A stretch of DNA of 64,000 nt, from the NCBI GenBank assembly GCA_037046615.1, contig JBAOHD010000014.1:162247-226246 (forward strand). The letters run 5' to 3'. The stretch's first letter is position 1. Each line of letters begins with the position of its first letter. A model generated the notes under the pieces. It was not told where the DNA came from and did not search any database. It was given only the letters and a program-made list of their open reading frames with translations. The translations under genes were made by a program, and so were the position numbers. The DNA is from Phosphoribacter sp037046615. GTDB lineage: Bacteria > Actinomycetota > Actinomycetes > Actinomycetales > Dermatophilaceae. Shown piece after piece: positions 19,767 to 31,177 of the stretch.

Positions 19767-21455
19767 CTGACTCGTGCCACCGTGGCGTGATTCCGGGTCG
19801 CGGCGAGTATTTGTGCTGGTCAGCGGCTTGCCCGGGTGGGGGTTGACACACTAATCGGGCCGGTAGGGTCGGTGGTCGTGGTGTTTGTGCGGAAGGTCCC
19901 GACCGCTTCGGGGGCCACGGCGGTGCAGATCGCTGAGCGTGTTGGGGACCGCGACAGCGTGATTGAGCATGTGGGATCGGCACGTACGCCGGCTGAGCTG
20001 GTCGCGCTGCTCGAGGTCGCGCGGGCACGAATGCATCCCGGTCAGGGAGTGCTGGAGCTGACGCTGCCCGCGGGCCCGGTCGGCCATGGGGTGATCACGG
20101 GCAAGCGGTGCGCGCTGCTGTGGCAGGTCCTCAGCCGCGGGTACCGCGAGCTGGGGTTTGACGCGGTGGGTGATGACGCGTTCGAGCAGATGGTCCTGGC
20201 CCGGATCGTGGAGCCGACGTCGAAGGCTGACTCGGTGCGTGTCCTTGAGGAGATTGGTGTCGAGCACGCCTCGCTGCGCACGATGTTCCGGTCGTTGAAA
20301 CGCTGCCAGGCTCGCGGGTACCGCGACACCCTCGCAGCTGCCTGTTACGAACACGCCTCCACCGCAGGGGATCTGTCGCTGGTGTTGTACGACGTGACGA
20401 CGTTGTACTTCGAAGCTGAGGACGAGGACGACCTGCGCAAGGTCGGCTACTCCAAGGAACGCCGGGTCGACCCCCAGGTCCTGGTCGGGCTCCTGGTGGA
20501 CCGGAACGGGTTCCCCCTGCAGGTCGGCTGCTTCGAGGGCAACAAGGCCGAGAAGGCCACCATCATCCCGATCGTGACCGCGTTTCAGGCACGGCACAGC
20601 ATCGAGGGCATGGTCGTGGTCGCCGACGCCGGGATGCTGTCCGCGGCCAACCTGCGCGAGCTCGACGAGGCCGGGCTGCGGTTCATCGTCGGCTCACGGG
20701 TGACCAAGGCCCCGATCGACCTGGCCTCACACTTCCGCTGGCACGGGGACGCGTTCACCGACGGCCAAGTCATCGACACCATCACCCCGCGGGTGGCCAC
20801 CGCCGCGGCGCGCGGTGTCAACGAGGTCGCCAAGCGGGCCGAGCCGGTGTGGGACCCGGCCGTGCACGAAAGGTCGTGGCGGGCGGTGTGGGCGTACTCG
20901 GCGAAACGCGCGGCGAGGGATGCCAAGACGCTGACCTTGCAGGAGAACCGCGCCAAGGCGGTCGTCGCCGGGGAGAAGGCCGCGCGCACCCCCAGGTTCG
21001 TCAAGACCAGCAACGGTGCCCGCACCCTGGATGAGGCGTCGCTGGCCCGGGCGCGCCGGCTCGAGGGCCTGAAGGGGTACGTCACGAACATCCCCGTCGA
21101 GCTGATGCCTGCGGGTGAGGTCATCGGCTCGTATCACGACCTCTGGCAGGTCGAGGCGTCGTTCCGGATGTCCAAGAGCGACCTACGTGCCCGGCCGATC
21201 TTCCACCACACCAAGGACGCGATCGAAGCCCACCTGACCATCGTGTTCGCCGCCTTGGCCATCTCCCGCCGGCTCCAGACCCAGACCGGGATGAGCATCA
21301 AGAAGGTCGTGCGCGCGCTCCGCCCGATCCAGCAGATCACCATCACCATCGGCGGCCACCCCCACACCGCGGCCGACCCACTCACCGACGCCGCCCGAGA
21401 CATCCTCACCGCCACAGGTCACGAGGGCGCGACACACTAAATTGGCACGACTCGG
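19767..21455 (+). mobile_element. IS1634-family insertion sequence
   Basis: A 1,689-bp element bounded by imperfect terminal inverted repeats CTGACTCGTGCCA (19767-19779) and the complement of 21443-21455 (11 of 13 bases match), and flanked by a 27-bp direct duplication of the target. It carries one transposase gene. It has inserted into a HAD/ATPase fusion gene in opposite orientation to that gene. It contains none of the CGGCATAC words that are dense elsewhere in the window, consistent with recent arrival. Confidence 0.92.
19836..21440 (+). CDS. IS1634-family transposase
   Basis: A DDE transposase of up to 534 residues. The true start is probably GTG 19878 or 19881, giving the family N-terminus FVRKVPTASGATAVQI; a TTGACA box at 19843-19848 could drive it. 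Catalytic-region landmarks are LVLYDVTTLYFEAEDED (first Asp), VVADAGMLSAANLREL (second Asp) and SYHDLWQVEASFRMSKSDL (Glu), followed by RPIFHHTKDAIEAHLTI. The reading frame is intact and full length, so the element may still be active. Confidence 0.92.
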   Translation: MGVDTLIGPVGSVVVVFVRKVPTASGATAVQIAERVGDRDSVIEHVGSARTPAELVALLEVARARMHPGQGVLELTLPAGPVGHGVITGKRCALLWQVLSRGYRELGFDAVGDDAFEQMVLARIVEPTSKADSVRVLEEIGVEHASLRTMFRSLKRCQARGYRDTLAAACYEHASTAGDLSLVLYDVTTLYFEAEDEDDLRKVGYSKERRVDPQVLVGLLVDRNGFPLQVGCFEGNKAEKATIIPIVTAFQARHSIEGMVVVADAGMLSAANLRELDEAGLRFIVGSRVTKAPIDLASHFRWHGDAFTDGQVIDTITPRVATAAARGVNEVAKRAEPVWDPAVHERSWRAVWAYSAKRAARDAKTLTLQENRAKAVVAGEKAARTPRFVKTSNGARTLDEASLARARRLEGLKGYVTNIPVELMPAGEVIGSYHDLWQVEASFRMSKSDLRARPIFHHTKDAIEAHLTIVFAALAISRRLQTQTGMSIKKVVRALRPIQQITITIGGHPHTAADPLTDAARDILTATGHEGATH

Positions 21456-21482
21456 GTCGGAGCCGAGCAGATCGTGGGCCTC
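21456..21482. repeat. Right copy of 27-bp target site duplication
   Basis: Identical to 19740-19766. Together with the terminal repeats it fixes the ends of the insertion sequence exactly. Confidence 0.92.
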
Positions 21483-22568
21483 GTCGATCAGGAGCCAGTG
21501 CGGCATACCCCACGCTGCCCTTTCTTCGCGGACCAGGGTTGCGAGGTCGCGCAGGTAGGGGTCGACGGCCTCGGAGGGGACGTCCGACAGGTCGAGCACG
21601 ACGGATGCGCCGGCTCGCCGAAGGAGCGCGCTGAGCTCGCGGCTCGGTGGTGACGTGCGACCACTGAGGACGACGACATCGGTGAGCTGACCGAGGCCGA
21701 CGTAGTCGCCTTCCATATCGATGATAACGGCGCGATATCCCGCGGCGATCCAGCGTTCGACGAGCAGGCCGGCGAGATACGACTTGCCACTACCGCTCTC
21801 GCCCCGGATCAGGACGTTCGCTTGGGCGCCCGGGACGCTCGCCTCACCGCCCTCGACAAACTCCCCGATCCGGATGTGATGTCGAGCCAGGTCGAGCGTT
21901 CGGAGGCCGTGGACGACAGGTCCGCGCAACACCGCCGCGACACCAGCCCCGTCCGGCTCGTCGGCGACGAGGTCGGCGAATGCCTTCACCGACGGCAGGG
22001 CATTGGCGACCGCGACGCCGATTTCGGCGGTATGGAGCAGCGAGAGGTCGTTTTCGGCGTCGCCGAAGGCGATCGTGTTGTGCTGCGACAGACCGAGTTC
22101 GTGCAGCGCGGCCAAGAATCCGGTCCCCTTGGAGATGCCGGCCGGGATAATCATGAGCTCGGTGCGATTGCGCACCAGATGAGGGTCAAGGCCCCTCTCG
22201 GCGAGGACCGCCTGGACTCTGTGATCGTCCTCGGCCGAGCACGCCACGATGACGCGGCCGACGACGTGGCGGATCCCCGCCGCGCTGAGGTGGTGCGACA
22301 GGACCGGACCGAGCGGATCAGCGAGGTCACGAATGTCGTTGCCGCGCTGCAAAACTGCGCCATTCTCGGCCACGACGACGTCAAACGACGCGCGCAAGCC
22401 GGCGAACTGGGCGTCGAGTCCAGCGAGCGTCCGGCCAGTCACGAGCAGGGCTGCCGTCCCGCCTGCGCGAGCCTCCTTCAGCGCCGCCAACGCCACGTCG
22501 GACACCTGATCGTGCTGGGCGATGGTGCCGTCGAGATCGACCGCGATTGCCCTCACTGTGCCGGCCAT
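21456..22568 (-). pseudogene. 5' part of HAD-IIB hydrolase fused to P-loop ATPase, interrupted by IS
   Basis: About 371 codons from the ATG at 22568 (AGGAGGT ribosome site). Residues 1-230 are a HAD phosphatase of the Cof/IIB type: nucleophile motif AVDLDGTIAQHD, motif II LLVTGRTLAG, and metal motif TIAFGDAENDLSLL. After a linker, residues about 255-371 are a HerA/DUF87-like ATPase: Walker A IRGESGSGKSYLAG, IIDMEGDYVGL and Walker B LLIDEAHDLLGS. The gene is cut at the Walker B region by the insertion sequence; the rest lies at 19176-19766. The intact ancestor would have about 558 residues. The fusion suggests nucleotide or sugar-phosphate handling coupled to an ATPase, but the role is unknown. 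Confidence 0.85.
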
Positions 22569-22677
22569 GGCGACCTCCTGGTGCCTCGCGCCGAGCCTTC
22601 ATCATCTCAGCCTCATGACCGCCGGTCGGCTCTGGGCCTGGAGCAGTCTGCGCGACAGGGGTTTAACGTTGCCTGTC

Positions 22678-23316
22678 GTGGAGAGATGGCTCGACCTGGC
22701 GCACACGGCCTTTGTGCTGGTGGGCGTGTTCGCGTTCTCCGTCTCCGGGGCCCTGCAAGCGGTCGAGAAGCGCATGGACGTCGTGGGGCTGGGCTCGCTG
22801 GCGGCCGTGACTGGGGTCGGTGGCGGCATCCTGCGTGACCTGCTGATCGGGGCGGTGCCACCCGAGGCCCTGCGCGACATGTCGCTGCTCGGGGTGTCCT
22901 TTCTCGGCGCTGTTTTAGTGTTTGCCGCGCACGGCCGGGTGCGGCTCCCCCGCCGGCCAATGCTGGTCTTCGACGCGCTCGGGCTCGGCCTGTTTTGCGT
23001 CGAAGGCACCACAAAGGGCATGGCCTACGGCCTCAACCCGTATGCCGCCGCGATCGTCGGAGCGCTGACAGGAGTCGGCGGTGGAGTCCTGCGGGATGTC
23101 CTCGCGGGTGAGGTGCCGTCGGTGTTCCGCCAAGGATCGCGACTGTATGTCGTCCCCGCGTTAGCTGGCGCAGGAGTGACCGCGGGCTTGCTCTCGGCCC
23201 AGATCTGGTCGGTATGGTTGCTCGTCCTGATCGCGGCAGGGGTTTCCGCGGTGCGGATCGCGTCACTGCGCTTCCACTGGGCAGCGATCAGCCCCAAACC
23301 GCTCGACGAGGTTTGA
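22678..23316 (+). CDS. TRIC-type (UPF0126) membrane channel protein
   Basis: 212 residues from the GTG at 22678, with about seven membrane helices. It contains the two internal repeats typical of bacterial TRIC/UPF0126 proteins: VTGVGGGILRDLLIGAVPP and LTGVGGGVLRDVLAGEVPS. The glycine-rich kinks line the pore in known structures, and the family conducts monovalent cations. It is divergent from the HAD/ATPase gene (109 bases apart) and converges on rho across a strong bidirectional terminator. Confidence 0.88.
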   Translation: MERWLDLAHTAFVLVGVFAFSVSGALQAVEKRMDVVGLGSLAAVTGVGGGILRDLLIGAVPPEALRDMSLLGVSFLGAVLVFAAHGRVRLPRRPMLVFDALGLGLFCVEGTTKGMAYGLNPYAAAIVGALTGVGGGVLRDVLAGEVPSVFRQGSRLYVVPALAGAGVTAGLLSAQIWSVWLLVLIAAGVSAVRIASLRFHWAAISPKPLDEV

Positions 23317-23319
23317 GTG

Positions 23320-23360
23320 ACGCCGAAGGCGGGTCCCCGTGTGGGGCCCGCCTTCGGCGT
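23320..23360. terminator. Bidirectional terminator between TRIC gene and rho
   Basis: A near-perfect inverted repeat, ACGCCGAAGGCGGG paired with CCCGCCTTCGGCGT, extended by CCCC/GGGG around a short loop. It sits 3 bases after the TRIC stop and 20 bases after the rho stop, so it can serve both convergent genes. Confidence 0.88.
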
Positions 23361-23380
23361 ATGGACGATTGACTGACGGG

Positions 23381-25306
<1,926 letters not shown>

Positions 25307-25520
25307 GAAGGACCCTTCCCCTCGTTCGTCGGCTCGACGGGTGATGGCGAGCCGGGTCTACGGGCAGCAACTGCTGACCGGTGTGGGTGTCATCCGCTTC
25401 CCGTGTCGGCGTGGTTGCACGATCCAAGCGAGATCGCTTGTGCACGGGGGATGTGGCCGCAAACGCGAGGCCGTGGACTGCTGGCCCTGAGGTGCGGTGC
25501 GTCCACAATCTAACACCATT

Positions 25521-26474
25521 TCAGCGTGCGGTGACGACGACCCCGTCCCGTGGGATGCCCGGCTCGAGCCGGCGCCAGGTTGCGTCACCGTCGGGCGCCG
25601 CCACCGAGGACGAACGCTCCAGGGTCGTGAGCGCCAAGACGCTCGGCCCGGCGCCAGAGATCGTCGCGGCGTGACCGGATGCCCGCAGGTGGTCGACGAG
25701 GGCCATCGACGCGGCATACGAGGGCCGCCGTGCCTCCTGGTGCAACCAGTCCCTCGTCGCTGCGACGAGCAGCTCGGGACGCCGGGTCGCAGCTTCGACG
25801 AGCAGGCCAGCGCGTGCGGAGTTGAGCGCGGCGTCCCGCAGGGGCACACGCTCGGGCAGGAGCGCGCGCGCCGTGTGTGTTGCCAGGGTGGTCTCGGGGA
25901 CGAAGACGACGGCGGTCACGCTCGGGTGCAGCGGCAGACCGATCGTCACCGTCTCACCGGTGACATCGTCGTTCCAGGACAGCGTCATGCCCCCGTAGAC
26001 CGTCGCCGAGGCGTTATCCGGGTGACCCTCCAGCTCGCTGGCGAGGCGGTTGACGGCCGCCAGGTCGATCGCGATGTCGTCACCGGGGGCGCTCTGAGGG
26101 TCTCGACCGACGATGCCGTATGCCGCGACGACACCTGCCACGATCGCGGTGGCAGACGACCCCATCCCCCGGCCGTGCGGGACGGCGTTGCGGGTCTCCA
26201 TCCGCAGGCCTGCAGGCACGGCTACGCCGATTTCCCGCAGCGCGCGGACGAACGATCGATAGACCAGGTGCGACTCGTCGCGCGGCACTCCTTCCGCACC
26301 CGAGCCCGCCACGTCGATGACCAGACCCGGCTGTGCGGTGACCGTGAAGTCGAGCTCGTCCCAGACGCCGAGGGCCAAACCGATCGAGTCGAATCCGGGC
26401 CCGAGGTTGGCGCTGCTCGCGGGCGCGCGGACGCGCACTGCGGCACCAACGGGCAGGACCCCCTGGACGGTCAC
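25521..26474 (-). CDS. thrB: Homoserine kinase
   Basis: A GHMP kinase that phosphorylates homoserine, the penultimate step of threonine synthesis; 317 residues from the GTG at 26474. Motif 1 is PASSANLGPGFDSIGLAL; the ATP loop is VPHGRGMGSSATAIVAG; the third GHMP motif is ATISGAGPSVLAL. It begins 3 bases after the thrC stop and is the last gene of the lysA-hom-thrC-thrB cluster. The roughly 210 bases between it and rho hold no gene that I can see. Confidence 0.95.
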   Translation of the reverse strand: MTVQGVLPVGAAVRVRAPASSANLGPGFDSIGLALGVWDELDFTVTAQPGLVIDVAGSGAEGVPRDESHLVYRSFVRALREIGVAVPAGLRMETRNAVPHGRGMGSSATAIVAGVVAAYGIVGRDPQSAPGDDIAIDLAAVNRLASELEGHPDNASATVYGGMTLSWNDDVTGETVTIGLPLHPSVTAVVFVPETTLATHTARALLPERVPLRDAALNSARAGLLVEAATRRPELLVAATRDWLHQEARRPSYAASMALVDHLRASGHAATISGAGPSVLALTTLERSSSVAAPDGDATWRRLEPGIPRDGVVVTAR

Positions 26475-26477
26475 GGC

Positions 26478-27584
26478 CTAGCCTTCGAGACCGAGCGCCG
26501 CCGCGGCGGAATAGGCGTCGACCGGGATCCGGGTCGGCACGACCTCGCTGCCGTCGGGCTGCTTGAGGGCCCACTGCGGGTCTTTGAGGCCGTGTCCGGT
26601 CACGGTGCACACGATCGTGGCCCCAGCAGGGACGTCGCCCGCTTCGGCGCAGGCGAGGAGGCCGGCGACACTCGCAGCCGACCCCGGCTCGACGAAGACG
26701 CCTTCCTTGGCCGACAGGATGCGATGGGCGGCGAGAATCTGCTCGTCGGTGACCGCGTCGATGCGCCCACCCGAGTCGTCGCGCGCGGCGACGGCCTGGG
26801 CCCACGACGCGGGGTTGCCGATGCGGATCGCGGTCGCGATCGTCTCCGGCTGGTCGACGGGGTGGCCGAGGACGATCGGCGCGGCACCGGCGGCCTGGAA
26901 TCCCCACATCCGCGGCAGTTTCGTCGCCGGACCGCCATGAGCGGCGGCGCCAGAAGCGCCGGGGGTGCCGGCGGCGTACTCCTGGTAGCCGCGCCAGTAG
27001 GCGGTGATATTGCCGGCGTTACCGACCGGGAGACAGTGGATGTCGGGGGCGTCACCCAGCGCGTCGACGATCTCGAATGAGGCCGTCTTCTGCCCCTCGA
27101 TCCGGGCTGGGTTGACCGAGTTGACGAGTTCGACCGGATACGACTCGGCGAGCTTGCGCGCGACCTCGAGACAGTCGTCGAAGTTGCCCTCGACCTGCAG
27201 GAGCGTGGCTCCGTGCGCGACCGCTTGAGAGAGCTTGCCCATGGCGATCTTGCCGTCCGGCACGAGCACCGCGCAGGTCATCCCGGCCTTCGTCGCGTAG
27301 GCCGCGGCGCTCGCGCTCGTGTTGCCCGTCGACGCGCAAATCACCGCTCGCGCACCGACTTTGGCCGCCATCGAGATCGCTGTCGTCATCCCGCGGTCCT
27401 TGAAGGACCCGGTCGGGTTGAGGCCTTCGTACTTGAGGAAGACCTGCGCTCCGACCCGCTCCGAGAGGTATGCCGCAGGGATGAGGGGGGTGCCGCCTTC
27501 GAGGAGAGTGACGGTCGGCGCACCGGCAAGCATCGGCAACCGGTCGGCATACTCACGGATGACTCCACGCCACTGATGAGCCAC
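26478..27584 (-). CDS. thrC: Threonine synthase
   Basis: A PLP enzyme converting O-phosphohomoserine to threonine, 368 residues from the GTG at 27584. The Schiff-base lysine is Lys62 in NPTGSFKDRGMT. ASTGNTSASAAAYA binds the phosphate of PLP, and PVGNAGNITAYWRGY is the substrate loop. It belongs to the shorter actinobacterial class. It is packed 2 bases from hom and 3 bases from thrB. Confidence 0.96.
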   Translation of the reverse strand: MAHQWRGVIREYADRLPMLAGAPTVTLLEGGTPLIPAAYLSERVGAQVFLKYEGLNPTGSFKDRGMTTAISMAAKVGARAVICASTGNTSASAAAYATKAGMTCAVLVPDGKIAMGKLSQAVAHGATLLQVEGNFDDCLEVARKLAESYPVELVNSVNPARIEGQKTASFEIVDALGDAPDIHCLPVGNAGNITAYWRGYQEYAAGTPGASGAAAHGGPATKLPRMWGFQAAGAAPIVLGHPVDQPETIATAIRIGNPASWAQAVAARDDSGGRIDAVTDEQILAAHRILSAKEGVFVEPGSAASVAGLLACAEAGDVPAGATIVCTVTGHGLKDPQWALKQPDGSEVVPTRIPVDAYSAAAALGLEG

Positions 27585-27586
27585 GG

Positions 27587-28927
27587 TCAGACACCTTCCA
27601 CACGCATGACGGAGTTGACACCGCGCACGATCGGCAACGCGGCCAAGGCCTCGACGGTGGCCGACAGGGCCGAGTCGGGAGCAATGTGGGTGACGACGAC
27701 GAGGCTTGCCGCGCGCCCCGCCCCGGAGTCGTCGCCAAGTTGTTGCTGGCGCACGGTCTCGATGGAGACGTCGTGGTCGGCAAAGGCGGTGGCGACCTGC
27801 GCGAGGACGCCCGGGCGATCGGCGACGTCGAGGCTGATGTGGTAGCGGGTCAGCGATTGCCCCATGTCAAGGACCGGAAGCTCGGCGTAGCTGCTCTCCC
27901 CCGGCCCGCGGCCCCCGGTCACCCGATGGCGCGCCACTGCAACGACGTCTCCGAGGACGGCGCTCGCGGTCGGGTCACCACCGGCGCCGCGGCCGTAGAA
28001 CATGAGCTGTCCCGCGGCGTCGGCTTCGACGAAGACCGCGTTGAAGGCCTCGCGCACGTTAGCCAGCGGGTGGCGCCGGGGCACCATCGCCGGGTGGACC
28101 CGGACCGAGACCCCCGTCGGTATGCCGTCCGCGCCGTCGACCCGCTCGCAGATCGCCAGGAGCTTGACGACGCAATCCATCTCCCGCGCTGCCTGGACAT
28201 CGGCAGCGGTGACCTCGGTGATGCCCTCGCGGTGGACGTCACGACCAGCCACTCTGCTGTGGAACGCGAGCGACGCAAGGATCGCGGCTTTGGCGGCAGC
28301 GTCGAAGCCCTCGACGTCGGCCGTGGGGTCGGCTTCGGCATACCCGAGTGCCTGGGCTTGGCTTACTGCGTCAGCAAACCCGGCCCCGGTGGTGTCCATT
28401 TTGTCCAGGACGTAGTTGGTCGTGCCGTTGACGATGCCGATGACCTTGCGGACGCTGTCGCCGGCGAGGGATTCGCGCAACGGTCGCAGGAGGGGGATGG
28501 CGCCGGCCACGGCCGCCTCGTAGTAGAGGTCGACTCCGCGCTCTGCAGCCGCGGCATACAGGGTCGGTCCGTCCTCGGCGAGGAGCGCCTTGTTGGCGGT
28601 GACCACCGAGGCGCCATGCTCCATGGCCCGGAGGATGAGCGAGCGGGCAGGCTCGATGCCGCCGATGACTTCGACGACGATGTCCGCGCGCGTGACGAGG
28701 TCGGCCGAGTCGGTCGTGAAGAGCGCAGGGTCGACCCCGGCCTCGGTGCGGTCTCGGCCGGCGCGGCGCACCCCGATGCCGACCAGCTGCAGGGGCCGGC
28801 CGACGCGGGCGGTGAGGTCGTCGGCGTGCTCGGTGAGGAGTCGAGCCACGGCCGATCCCACCACGCCGCAGCCGATCAGGGCGACCCGCAACGGGTCAGC
28901 CACGGGAGCGCTCAGTTCGCTAGTCAC
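27587..28927 (-). CDS. hom: Homoserine dehydrogenase
   Basis: Reduces aspartate semialdehyde to homoserine with NAD(P)H, the branch point to threonine and methionine. 446 residues from the GTG at 28927. The Rossmann motif is VALIGCGVVGSAVARLL; catalytic-domain signatures are VTANKALLAEDG, GIVNGTTNYVLDKM and ADPTADVEGFDAAAKAAIL. A C-terminal ACT domain (HISLDVADRPGVLAQVATAF) gives feedback control, as known for threonine inhibition in the family. It lies 19 bases after lysA in the same operon. Confidence 0.96.
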   Translation of the reverse strand: MTSELSAPVADPLRVALIGCGVVGSAVARLLTEHADDLTARVGRPLQLVGIGVRRAGRDRTEAGVDPALFTTDSADLVTRADIVVEVIGGIEPARSLILRAMEHGASVVTANKALLAEDGPTLYAAAAERGVDLYYEAAVAGAIPLLRPLRESLAGDSVRKVIGIVNGTTNYVLDKMDTTGAGFADAVSQAQALGYAEADPTADVEGFDAAAKAAILASLAFHSRVAGRDVHREGITEVTAADVQAAREMDCVVKLLAICERVDGADGIPTGVSVRVHPAMVPRRHPLANVREAFNAVFVEADAAGQLMFYGRGAGGDPTASAVLGDVVAVARHRVTGGRGPGESSYAELPVLDMGQSLTRYHISLDVADRPGVLAQVATAFADHDVSIETVRQQQLGDDSGAGRAASLVVVTHIAPDSALSATVEALAALPIVRGVNSVMRVEGV

Positions 28928-28946
28928 GGTGCACCATCATCCCCGA

Positions 28947-30383
28947 TCACCAGACATCGAGCGCCAACAGGTCCTCGACGGTCTCTCGTCGCACGATGAC
29001 CCGCGCCGCGCCGTCGGTGACCGCCAGGACCGGGGGCCGCGGCGTGTGGTTGTACTGGCTCGACAGCGCACGGCAGTAAGCCCCCGTGCCGGGCACAGCG
29101 ATGAGGTCACCGGGCACGAGGTCGGCCGGGAGGTATTCGTCCATGACGACGATGTCACCGCTCTCGCAGTGTTTGCCGACGACCCGGGCAACGCGAGGGG
29201 CGGCGTCGCTGGCCCGGTTTGCCAGGGTGCAGGAGTAGTCGGCGTCATACAGAGCGGTGCGGACGTTGTCACTCATGCCGCCGTCGACGGCGACATAGAG
29301 GCGTGTGGCTCGGTCGTTGACCTGCACCTCTTTGACGGTGCCGACGGTGTAGAGCGTGAAGGTGCTGGGGCCGACAATCGACCGGCCGGGCTCGATGGAA
29401 ATCCTCGGGACCTGCGCGCCGGGCACAGCATCGGCCAGCGGCTTGAGTTCGCGGCGGACGACGCCGCAGAGCTGCTCACCGAGATCAGCCGGGGTCATCG
29501 GGGTGTGCTGGCTGGTGTAGGACATGCCATACCCACCGCCGAGGTCCATCTCCGGCATGAGGTAGCCGTGCTCGGTCGCCACCTTCACGTGGAGTTCGAC
29601 AAGACGCCTGGCCGAGATCTCGAACCCGCTGACGTCGAAGATCTGGCTGCCGATGTGGCTGTGGAGGCCGAGCAGCTCGAGTCGGTCCTGCGCGAGGACG
29701 TCGAGGACGGCCTCCTGCGCCTTTCCCCCGGCGAGGCTGAAGCCGAACTTCTGATCCTCATGAGCGGTCGCGATGAACTCGTGAGTATGCGCCTCGACAC
29801 CGACCGTCACGCGGACCATGACCGGCGCGATGACGTCGAGTTCGGCAGCGATCGCGGCCACGCGCTCGATCTCATGGAAGGAGTCCACGACGATGCGCCC
29901 GACCCCATAGCTCAGACCTGCCCGGATCTCCTCGACACTCTTGTTATTGCCGTGCATGCCGATCCGGTGACCGGGGAAGCCGACGCGCATCGCCACCGAC
30001 AACTCCCCGAGCGAGCACACGTCGAGACAGAGGCCCTCCTCCATCACCCATTGAGCCACGGCCGAGCACAAGAACGCTTTACCGGCGTAGTAGACGTCGG
30101 CACCAGCGAGGGTGCGGTTGAAGGGTGCCGTGAACTCGTCTCGGAAGGCACGCGCCCGCCGCCGGAAGTCCTGTTCGTCGACGACATAGGCCGGGGTGCC
30201 AAATTCTCGCGCCAACTCGACGGCCGAGATCCCATCGATTGCGAGCGCTCCGTCAGTCCCCCTCGTGATGCCGTCGGACCACAGTTGCGGCAGGAGCGCC
30301 ATGACGTCGTCGGGGTAGGGCAGCCACTGGGGGGCCGCTCCATATCCCTCGGCATGCAGGGCCCCGGCCTCGTGTGCTCGCAT
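28947..30383 (-). CDS. lysA: Diaminopimelate decarboxylase
   Basis: A PLP-dependent fold-III decarboxylase making lysine from meso-diaminopimelate, 478 residues. The PLP lysine is Lys102 in DVYYAGKAFLC. The HSHIGSQIFD loop, the GGGYGMSY glycine loop and the EPGRSIVGPS and SGDIVV(M)DE segments are present, and Cys and Glu of the dimer active site (KHCESGD) are seen. The ATG at 30383 has GAAAGGAT about 10 bases upstream, inside the end of the preceding gene, so the two are probably coupled. Confidence 0.96.
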   Translation of the reverse strand: MRAHEAGALHAEGYGAAPQWLPYPDDVMALLPQLWSDGITRGTDGALAIDGISAVELAREFGTPAYVVDEQDFRRRARAFRDEFTAPFNRTLAGADVYYAGKAFLCSAVAQWVMEEGLCLDVCSLGELSVAMRVGFPGHRIGMHGNNKSVEEIRAGLSYGVGRIVVDSFHEIERVAAIAAELDVIAPVMVRVTVGVEAHTHEFIATAHEDQKFGFSLAGGKAQEAVLDVLAQDRLELLGLHSHIGSQIFDVSGFEISARRLVELHVKVATEHGYLMPEMDLGGGYGMSYTSQHTPMTPADLGEQLCGVVRRELKPLADAVPGAQVPRISIEPGRSIVGPSTFTLYTVGTVKEVQVNDRATRLYVAVDGGMSDNVRTALYDADYSCTLANRASDAAPRVARVVGKHCESGDIVVMDEYLPADLVPGDLIAVPGTGAYCRALSSQYNHTPRPPVLAVTDGAARVIVRRETVEDLLALDVW

Positions 30384-30386
30384 GGG

Positions 30387-31118
30387 TCATATCCTTTCGC
30401 GGGCCTGGATGCCGACGCCGCTCATTCCACGCTCCAAGACACGCGCGGTCGCACTCGCCAGGAGCCTCGCAGGCAGGACCGGCTGCGTCGGATCGACAGG
30501 GGCGGGGAGGCGGGGCGGCAGGGTCGCCTCCCACGAGAGGTATGCCGCCGCGACGGCTCCCAGCGCGGACGTGGCCCCTTCCCGTGACACTCCGTCAGCA
30601 GCGAGGCGGCGCGGCGCCTCGAGAAGCGCAACCACGAGGTCTGCCGCCGGTCCGGGATCGTCGAGAGCACCGTCCGGTATGCCGTCCGACTCCTCCCAGC
30701 GTTGCCCCACGGAATCTCGCAGCGCACGGGAATAGGCGAGCTGGATGACGAAGACCGGATCCTCGAGGGTGAGACGCCCAGACGTCAGTGGCCTCAGAGG
30801 CGTCGAAGCGTCTGTGCCAGAAGGAGTTCCGAGCCCTGTCACGAGCCTGATGCCAGCGACGACGGCCAGCGGCGTGAGGGTCATCACGACAGTCGCGCCG
30901 TCGGTGCGGAAGTCCTCGACATGGCCAGCGACCTCGGGGTCGGTCGATGCGGCATACCGGAGAGCCTCGGGATCGCACCCACTCCGTCCGGGCTGGGGGC
31001 TGCGCCACTGCCGCGCGCCCGCTCCTGCGCGGCGCAGTGGCGACACCTGACCGTCCGCCAGCATCGCGAAGCGCTGCGCGAGTTGCCCGAGGAGGTCCTC
31101 CGCGGGCGCCGGTTCCAT
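30387..31118 (-). CDS. Orphan DALR anticodon-binding-domain protein (ArgRS C-terminal-like)
   Basis: About 243 residues from the ATG at 31118. The frame is open further upstream, but that part runs through the tRNA gene. The C-terminal 110 residues resemble the DALR domain of arginyl-tRNA synthetase: IQLAYSRALRDS, VVALLEAPRRLAADG, AYLSWEATLPPRL and the ending RLLASATARVLERGMSGVGIQARERI. No HIGH or KMSKS catalytic region is present. In mycobacteria argS itself occupies the slot just before lysA, so this looks like a stand-alone remnant or repurposed ArgRS domain. It lies 60 bases downstream of tRNA-Arg(CCG) and 3 bases before lysA. Confidence 0.7.
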   Translation of the reverse strand: MEPAPAEDLLGQLAQRFAMLADGQVSPLRRAGAGARQWRSPQPGRSGCDPEALRYAASTDPEVAGHVEDFRTDGATVVMTLTPLAVVAGIRLVTGLGTPSGTDASTPLRPLTSGRLTLEDPVFVIQLAYSRALRDSVGQRWEESDGIPDGALDDPGPAADLVVALLEAPRRLAADGVSREGATSALGAVAAAYLSWEATLPPRLPAPVDPTQPVLPARLLASATARVLERGMSGVGIQARERI

Positions 31119-31177
31119 GCCGGGCAGCTTAGGCTGATACCCTCCTCCGGGCACGACATCCCGCTCGCCGGGACCGA

